A stretch of DNA of 64,000 bases, taken from Bradyrhizobium sp. ORS 285. Lineage in GTDB: Bacteria; Pseudomonadota; Alphaproteobacteria; Rhizobiales; Xanthobacteraceae. Each line of letters opens with the position of its first letter. Position 1 is the stretch's first letter. Below the pieces are notes generated by a model. It was given only the letters and a program-made list of their open reading frames with translations, was not told the DNA's origin and ran no database searches. The stretch covers positions 1,364,001 to 1,428,000 of the forward strand of contig NZ_LT859959.1 of NCBI RefSeq assembly GCF_900176205.1, read 5' to 3'. Shown one piece after another: positions 58,256-64,000 of this stretch. A program made the translations under genes and the position numbers.

Positions 58256-61200
58256 GAGGACTCGCTGGCAGGTGCTGACTCGGAGAGGACGCGAAGCAGA
58301 TTGCCCAGCGCGACGCGCAACCAATCCGGCCGGTGGGCCAGATCATATTCGAGTGCTCCGAGCGCTTTTTCCAGCAGGAAAAAGTTAAGGAGCGCCTGCG
58401 CTGCGCGCGGATCGTTCGGCCACAGCGGCTCGGTGGCCCTGATGTCGCGATAACCAGACAGAAAAGCCGCGGTCGCCTGATCGCGCCACTCTGCGAGCGC
58501 CGCAGCAAGCCTGCCGTGATCATCCGGGGTGGCTCTCATGGCGCGGTCGAGCGCGACCCGAACGGAGCAGTCGATCGAGCGCAGGAAGCCGGCGATGTCC
58601 CGGGCCGGCGGCGCCTTCCGGCGGCGCTCCGCCAGCGGCTGCTCCTCGTCGCCATCGAAATCGATGATGACGATGTCGTCCTTGACGATCAGCATCTGCC
58701 CGAGATGGAAATCGCCATGCAGGCGAATGTCGCAGCCGGCGACACCGGGCGGGATCAGATGGCTGAGCCGTTCCGACAACTCGCCGCGCTTGGCGAGCAC
58801 CTGGTCGGCCAGTCCCCGTTCGGGATCCTTGAGGTGATCGCGGCGCTCGCTCAGGCTGGCGAAGATGCGGCCGGCCTGAGCCTGGAGCCGGTCGATCCAA
58901 TGGTCGAGGGCGTCCGTCGTGGTCGGCTCGGGAGCGAAGTCGGCGATGTCGCTGCGCGAGGCGAGCGCCGCATGCAGCTCGCCGGCCCGGCGGCCGGCCT
59001 GGGTCATGTAGCGCAGATAGGGCGGCAGCTCCTCGCTCTGCCGTTCGTCGCCGCTCGCGGCGAACACGCGCTGGTCGTCGATGTAGCGATCGAGATAGGC
59101 GGCGGTGACGGTCCAGCCGTCGCCCTGGTTTTCGACGAAGCCATGCACTGCGCCGACGGTGCGCCGCTCGTCGTCCTGGATCACCTCGACGCTGCCGAGC
59201 AGCGGCGGCACGTTGGAGAAGTGAACGATCTCGGTGAGGAAGCGGCCGACATCGATTTCGGGATGAGGGCCTGTCTCGAGCTCGCGATAGATCTTGATGA
59301 AGAATTCGTTGTTGACCACGGCCTTGCTGCTGCAGCGGTCGGTCTCGATGACACGCACCTGCTCGGACTCGCGGATTGGCTTGTCGGGAAAGCGCGAGGT
59401 CGGACGGAATTCGAGCCGTATCCCGTTCTCCTCGACCGTCAGCGACTGCGCGAGATTACGCAGCAGCAGCGCGAGGAAGATGGGATTGGTGGCCGCATCC
59501 AGCAGCGTGCCCTCGCGGGCACCCTGGCGGACGGCTGCGAAGGCCTGCGGATTGTAGCGCTCGCGGTCGAAGCGGACCCATTCGATCTGCATCGGCAGGA
59601 GGTAGCGCAGCTCGTCCTTGCGTTCGGCGGATTTGAAGAAGATCAGCCACGGCCGATTGTCGCCGATGTCGCAGAACGGGATCGCTGACGTCAGCGTCGG
59701 ATGAATCGTCTCCGGCGCGCGTTCGGGGTACCAGCGCGTGCGCGCGAGGTGGCCGGGCAGCACGTCGCGCTCGAACAGGCTGCGGGTGCGCGCCAGCGAT
59801 ACCCAGGTCGAGCCGAGCGGCACGACCAGCGTCTCGAATTCCGGTACGGCGCGCTGAACGACCGGCTCGGACTTGTCGCGCTCCTTGAGCTGGAACCAGT
59901 AGAAGCCGTAAGGCGACAGCGTGATCATATAGGGAAGCTCGCCGATCGCGGGGAAGCGCGAGCGGCCGAGCATTTCGATCGGAATGCGATCCTTGAATGC
60001 GGAGAGATCGAGTTCGGTCGCCTGCGCCGAGCGCGACAGGTTGGCGACGCAGAGGATGACCTCGTCCTTGTACTGCCGCACATAGGCCAGCACCGAGCGG
60101 TTTGCCGGGCGGATGAAGGTCATGGTGCCGCGGCCGAAGGCAAGCGTCGACTTGCGCACCGAGATCAACTTCTTGGTGGCGTTGAGCAGCGACGACAGGC
60201 TGCGTGACTGCGCCTCGACGTTGACGGCCTCGTAGCCATAGACCGGGTCCATGATCATCGGCGCGTACAGCCGGGCCGGGTCGGCGCGCGAGAAGCCGCC
60301 ATTGCGGTCGGGCGTCCACTGCATCGGCGTGCGGACGCCGTTGCGGTCGCCGAGATAGATGTTGTCGCCCATGCCGATTTCGTCGCCGTAATAGATAATC
60401 GGCGTGCCCGGGAACGACATCAGAAGCGAGTTCATCAGCTCGATCTTGCGCCGATCATTGTCCATCAGCGGCGCCAGCCGCCGGCGGATTCCGACATTGA
60501 TGCGCGCGCGCGGATCGTTGGCATAGGTCGACCACAGATAATCGCGTTCGACATCCGTCACCATTTCGAGCGTCAGCTCGTCATGATTGCGCAGGAACAG
60601 CGCCCATTGGCAGCTCGAAGGGATATCCGGCGTCTGGCGCAGGATGTCGGTGATCGGGAAACGATCCTCCTGCGCGATCGCCATGTAGATGCGCGGCATC
60701 AGCGGGAAGTGATAGGCCATGTGGCATTCGTCGCCCTGGCCGAAATATTCCTGCACGTCCTCCGGCCACTGATTGGCTTCGGCCAGCAGCAGCTTGTCCT
60801 TGGCGTAATTATCGAGCTCGACGCGCAGGCGCTTGATGACGGCGTGCGTCTCGGGGAGATTCTCGTTGTTGGTGCCGTCGCGCTCGCAGAGATAGGGAAT
60901 GGCGTCCAGCCGGAAGCCGTCGACGCCGGCATCAAGCCAGCGCTTCATCACCTGGATGATGGCGTTGACCACCCGCGGATTGTCGAAGTTCAGGTCCGGC
61001 TGGTGCGAGAAGAAGCGGTGCCAGTAGAACTGGCCGGCCTCGGGATCCCAGGTCCAGTTCGACTTCTCGGTGTCGGTGAAGATGATGCGTGTGCCCAGAT
61101 ATTTCTGGTCGGTGTCGCTCCAGACATACCAGTTGCGCGCGCTCGATCCGGGCGGGCTGCGGCGCGCGCGCTTGAACCAATGGTGCTGGTCCGAAGTGTG

Positions 61201-61557
61201 GTTGACCACGAGCTCGGTGATGACGCGCAGGCCGCGGCGCTGCGCTTCCTGGATGAAGCGCTTGAACTCCTTCATCGTCCCGAAATCGGGATTGATGCTG
61301 CCGTAATCGGCGATGTCGTAGCCGTCGTCACGGCCGGGCGAGGGATAGAACGGGAGCAGCCACAGCGCGGTGACGCCGAGGTCCTGCAGATAATCGAGCT
61401 TCTCGGTGAGGCCGGCGAAGTCGCCGATGCCATCATTGTTGCTGTCGGCGAACGCCTTGACGTGCAACTGGTAGATGATCGCGTCCTTGTACCAGAGGCC
61501 GTCGCCATCGGTCTCGGTCTGGAGGCTCGGGGCGTCCGGGGATGACATCACGTTCAT
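58252..61557 (-). CDS. treS: Trehalose synthase fused to maltokinase (TreS-Mak)
   Basis: 1,101 residues from ATG 61557 ([20 protein letters not shown]); ATG 61548 is an alternative. Residues about 20-560: GH13 trehalose synthase with [71 protein letters not shown] and [13 protein letters not shown]. Residues about 640-1095: maltokinase (Pep2 type) with [20 protein letters not shown] and the kinase motif [20 protein letters not shown] plus [13 protein letters not shown]. It isomerises trehalose to maltose and phosphorylates it to maltose-1-phosphate, the substrate of GlgE. First gene of the operon treS-glgB-glgX-treZ-treY; no glgE is in the window. Confidence 0.95.
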
Positions 61558-61802
61558 GAAGCCCTCACACCGAAGAGAGAAGAAGAAGGGATCGGCTGTG
61601 GTCGGAGGCGCGCCGGCGCCGCCAGATGCGGCTCTCCTCAAAAGAGGGCAGAATAGGGGAGAAAGCGCCGCGGACGATGACGCTCTCGAACGTGTGCGGA
61701 AATTTGTTCACGGTGATGCCATTGACAAGAAAACAGTGTCCCGGTTCGCTAGGAACCGGAACCACCCGATACAAAGCCGCAGTCCCGGTTTTTGTTCCCC
61801 AA
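61558..61802. other. Divergent region between treS and malQ
   Basis: About 345 bases in total up to 61900. Aside from the EcfG-type promoter for malQ at 61803-61827 I see a CCGGTTC-CTAG-GAACCGG inverted repeat at about 61741-61758. The treS promoter is not obvious. A malQ-frame extension to 61475 overlaps treS and is not used. Confidence 0.45.
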
Positions 61803-61827
61803 GGAACGAGGGCCAACGCGGCGCGTT
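61803..61827 (+). promoter_or_regulatory. EcfG-type promoter of malQ
   Basis: GGAAC at 61803-61807, 16-base spacer, CGTT at 61824-61827: exact consensus GGAAC-N16-CGTT. It lies 73 bases before the malQ ATG. General stress control of glucan/trehalose metabolism by EcfG is known in rhizobia; use of this site is inference. Confidence 0.7.
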
Positions 61828-61900
61828 AGGGGCCTATCCTCTTGCCGTCCCACAACATTTTCACGACGTGCGACCCTCGCGACGTCAGAACGCGTGCCGA

Positions 61901-63853
61901 ATGGATCTCTACAGCCAAGCTCATAGTCTCGGAATCCTGACAGAATTCTACGACGGTCAGGGGAATCGCCGCGTCACCGACGAGGCGGCACTCGAGATCA
62001 TCGTCGAGGCCTTCCCGAGGGCCACGCCGCACCAACTTCTGAACGGCGCGGTCGTGATTCGCTCCGGTCAGCCGGCGCGCAGCCGCCTCAACGAGGCGGC
62101 CAAGCTGCCGGTCGCATGGACGATCAGGCGCGGAGATGTCGCGGTTGCGCATGGTGAGGCGCAGGAGCTCTCCCTGGAATGGCCGGACGATCTCCCCATC
62201 GGCAGCTATCGCGTGGAGCTCGCCGACGCCTCGTCGTGCCGCGACGAACTGCCGCTGCTGGTGACGCCGGACAAGGCCTTTACCGGCGAATTCGATCGCG
62301 TCTGGGTGCTGGCCGTGCAGCTTTATGGCATCCGGTCACGCCGCAACTGGGGCATGGGCGATTTCACCGATCTTGCCGACCTGATCTCGCTGTGCGCCAA
62401 GCTCGGTGCCGATGGTGTCGGCCTCAACCCGTTGCACGCGCTGTTCGACGACCGGCCCGGCGATTTCAGCCCTTACGCGCCGAACAGCCGGCTGTTCCTC
62501 AATGCGCTCTATGTCGATGTCGAGCAGGCGCCGGGCTTTGCCAACGGGCCGGACAGCAAGAGTCTGGAGCCGCTGCGGCAGGCCGAGCTGGTGGATTACA
62601 AAGGCGTCGCGGCGTTGAAATGGCCTGCCTTGCGCGCGGCGTTCGATGCGTTCATGGCCGCGCCGAGCAGTGCCGACGCCGCCGAGTTCAAGGCCTATCG
62701 CGCCGAGCGCGGCGACCTCCTGGCGCGTTTCACCTGCTTCGAGGTGTTGCGCCATCGCTTCCAGAAGCCGTGGTGGGAATGGCCGGAGGAGTGGCGGCAG
62801 CCGGACGCGGCGCGCTGCGCGGCGCTGCTCAATGGTCCTGACAGCCGCGAGGCCGACTTCGTCGCCTATGTGCAATGGCTCGCCGAACGGCAGTTGCGCC
62901 ATTGCAAGGACCTCGCGCATCGCCTCGGCATGAAGGTCGGGCTCTATCTCGACGTCGCAGTAGGCGTGCAATCCGACGGCTTCGATGCCTGGAACGAGCA
63001 AGGGTCGATCTCGCGCACGCTGTCGGTCGGCGCGCCGCCCGATCCATTGAACACCGTCGGGCAGAACTGGGGGCTTGCCGGCTTCAATGCACCCGGGCTC
63101 GAGTTGAAGAACTTCGAGCCGTTCCGCGAGATGATCCGGGCCTCGATGCGCCACGCCGGCGCGATCCGGCTCGATCATGTGCTCGGATTGAAGCGGCTCT
63201 ATCTGGTCCCACATGGCTTTCCCGCCAAGCAGGGTGCCTATGTGCAGATGCCGTTCGATGCGCTGCTCGCCGCCACCGCAATGGAGAGCATCGCGAACCG
63301 GTGCATCGTCATTGGCGAGGATCTCGGCACGGTGCCCGAGGGGTTTCGCGAGCAGATGGCCGATTGGGGCCTTTGGTCCTACAAGGTGATGATCTTCGAG
63401 CGTGACGACAGCGGCCGCTTCCGCGACCTCGATTATTATCCGCCCAACGCCCTGGTCACGCTCAATACGCACGACCTTTCGACCTATGCCGGCTGGCGGT
63501 CCTTCGGCGATCTCAACACCAAGCGCGGCCTCGGCATCGATCCCGGCGAGACTGACCAGGATCGCTGGCGGGCGCTCGGCCTGTGGGACGAGGTGCTGCG
63601 CCAAAACGGCATCGCGACCAACGACGTTCTTGCCGCGATCGGCTTCCTGTCGCGGACGCGGTCGCGCCTGCTCGTGGTTTCGATCGAGGATCTGCTTGGG
63701 GTCGTCGACCAGCCGAACATCCCGGGCACGATCGACGAGCATCCGAACTGGCGCCGCAAGATCCCGGTCCCGATCGAGGACATCGCCGCGAGCACCAGTT
63801 TGGAGGCTTTACGGACCGCGACCGCCGAACGGATCAGCGCTGCCGGCGTTTAA
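61901..63853 (+). CDS. malQ: MalQ, 4-alpha-glucanotransferase (amylomaltase)
   Basis: 650 residues from ATG 61901 (MDLYSQAHSLGILTEFYDGQ). GH77 disproportionating enzyme that transfers glucan chains between maltodextrins. N-terminal domain of about 150 residues, then AVQLYGIRSRRNWGMGDFTD, VGLNPLHALFDDRPGDFSPY, VGLYLDVAVGVQSDGFDAW, AGAIRLDHVLGLKRLYLVP (catalytic Asp), RCIVIGEDLGTVPEGFREQM (catalytic Glu) and VTLNTHDLSTYAGW. Complete length. Divergent from treS, followed after 42 bases by a GH15 gene on the same strand. Confidence 0.95.
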   Translation: MDLYSQAHSLGILTEFYDGQGNRRVTDEAALEIIVEAFPRATPHQLLNGAVVIRSGQPARSRLNEAAKLPVAWTIRRGDVAVAHGEAQELSLEWPDDLPIGSYRVELADASSCRDELPLLVTPDKAFTGEFDRVWVLAVQLYGIRSRRNWGMGDFTDLADLISLCAKLGADGVGLNPLHALFDDRPGDFSPYAPNSRLFLNALYVDVEQAPGFANGPDSKSLEPLRQAELVDYKGVAALKWPALRAAFDAFMAAPSSADAAEFKAYRAERGDLLARFTCFEVLRHRFQKPWWEWPEEWRQPDAARCAALLNGPDSREADFVAYVQWLAERQLRHCKDLAHRLGMKVGLYLDVAVGVQSDGFDAWNEQGSISRTLSVGAPPDPLNTVGQNWGLAGFNAPGLELKNFEPFREMIRASMRHAGAIRLDHVLGLKRLYLVPHGFPAKQGAYVQMPFDALLAATAMESIANRCIVIGEDLGTVPEGFREQMADWGLWSYKVMIFERDDSGRFRDLDYYPPNALVTLNTHDLSTYAGWRSFGDLNTKRGLGIDPGETDQDRWRALGLWDEVLRQNGIATNDVLAAIGFLSRTRSRLLVVSIEDLLGVVDQPNIPGTIDEHPNWRRKIPVPIEDIAASTSLEALRTATAERISAAGV

Positions 63854-63895
63854 TATAGGAGGTGCGGGCGGGGGGCATTTGCACATGGATGTGGA

Positions 63896-64000
63896 ATGTC
63901 CTGCAGGATCGAAGATTACGCGCTGATTGGTGATTGCGAGACGGCGGCGCTGGTGAGCCGCAACGGGTCGATCGACTGGCTGTGCTGGCCGGCGTTCGAC
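63896..64000 (+). CDS. GH15 glucoamylase/trehalase-type protein, 3' end outside the window
   Basis: Only 35 codons are visible: [20 protein letters not shown] then [24 protein letters not shown](C)xTAALVSRxGSIDWLCxPxFD is the conserved opening of bacterial GH15 proteins (glucoamylase-like, some are trehalases). Start at ATG 63896 chosen because the motif begins right behind it; the ATG codons at 63884 and 63888 are in other frames. It would complete a glucan/trehalose gene set with malQ. Confidence 0.8.
   Translation, partial: MSCRIEDYALIGDCETAALVSRNGSIDWLCWPAFD

Overview
The window is about 64 kb of an alphaproteobacterial chromosome that fits Bradyrhizobium best. It carries nodulation genes of the nodABCSUIJ type, a rhizobial type III effector of the NopM class with a tts-box promoter, rhizobial IS families, and a high-GC housekeeping backbone with kdp, ku/ligD and trehalose/glycogen genes in a typical Bradyrhizobium style. 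The species assignment is inference; no ribosomal RNA gene is present.

Layout. (1) 1-26928 is the end of a symbiosis island. It opens with the 3' part of nodU, then nodI and nodJ (lipochitooligosaccharide carbamoylation and export). It then becomes a dense mosaic of insertion sequences (IS3, IS66, IS256, IS30, IS21 and a large serine recombinase unit) nested inside one another. Cargo surviving in this mosaic is a small LexA-type DNA-binding protein, an FkbM-family methyltransferase (possible NoeI) and the leucine-rich-repeat E3 ligase effector NopM with its own tts box. The island ends with an excisionase-like gene and a tyrosine integrase directly abutting the 3' end of a tRNA-Ile2(CAU) gene at 26929-27004. 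(2) 27005-64000 is ordinary chromosome: two periplasmic solute-binding proteins, a small cation transporter, mobA and mobB (molybdenum cofactor), tusA, an OFA-family oxalate/formate-type antiporter preceded by an FNR/FixK box, the potassium operon kdpFABC-kdpDE, a Ku/LigD end-joining pair, two small stress-type proteins, and a five-gene operon treS-mak, glgB, glgX, treZ, treY divergent from malQ and a GH15 glucoamylase-like gene that runs off the end.

How the parts work together. NodU/I/J modify and export Nod factor, and NopM acts in the host cell under TtsI. The tre/glg/malQ genes interconvert glycogen-type glucan, maltose and trehalose. GGAAC-N16/17-(C)GTT promoters of the EcfG general-stress type lie upstream of ku, ligD, malQ and a DUF3309 gene, suggesting that much of the right part is a stress-response neighbourhood.

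The mobile-element mosaic can be read as a history. Target-site duplications and interrupted reading frames show IS3 invaded by IS66, that IS66 invaded by a serine-recombinase unit and by IS256, and another IS3 invaded by IS30, itself invaded by IS66. The two halves of that IS30 and its 8-bp IS66 target repeat are now about 4.6 kb apart in opposite orientation. The simplest explanation is an inversion by recombination between two oppositely oriented IS66 copies, which flipped the methyltransferase segment.
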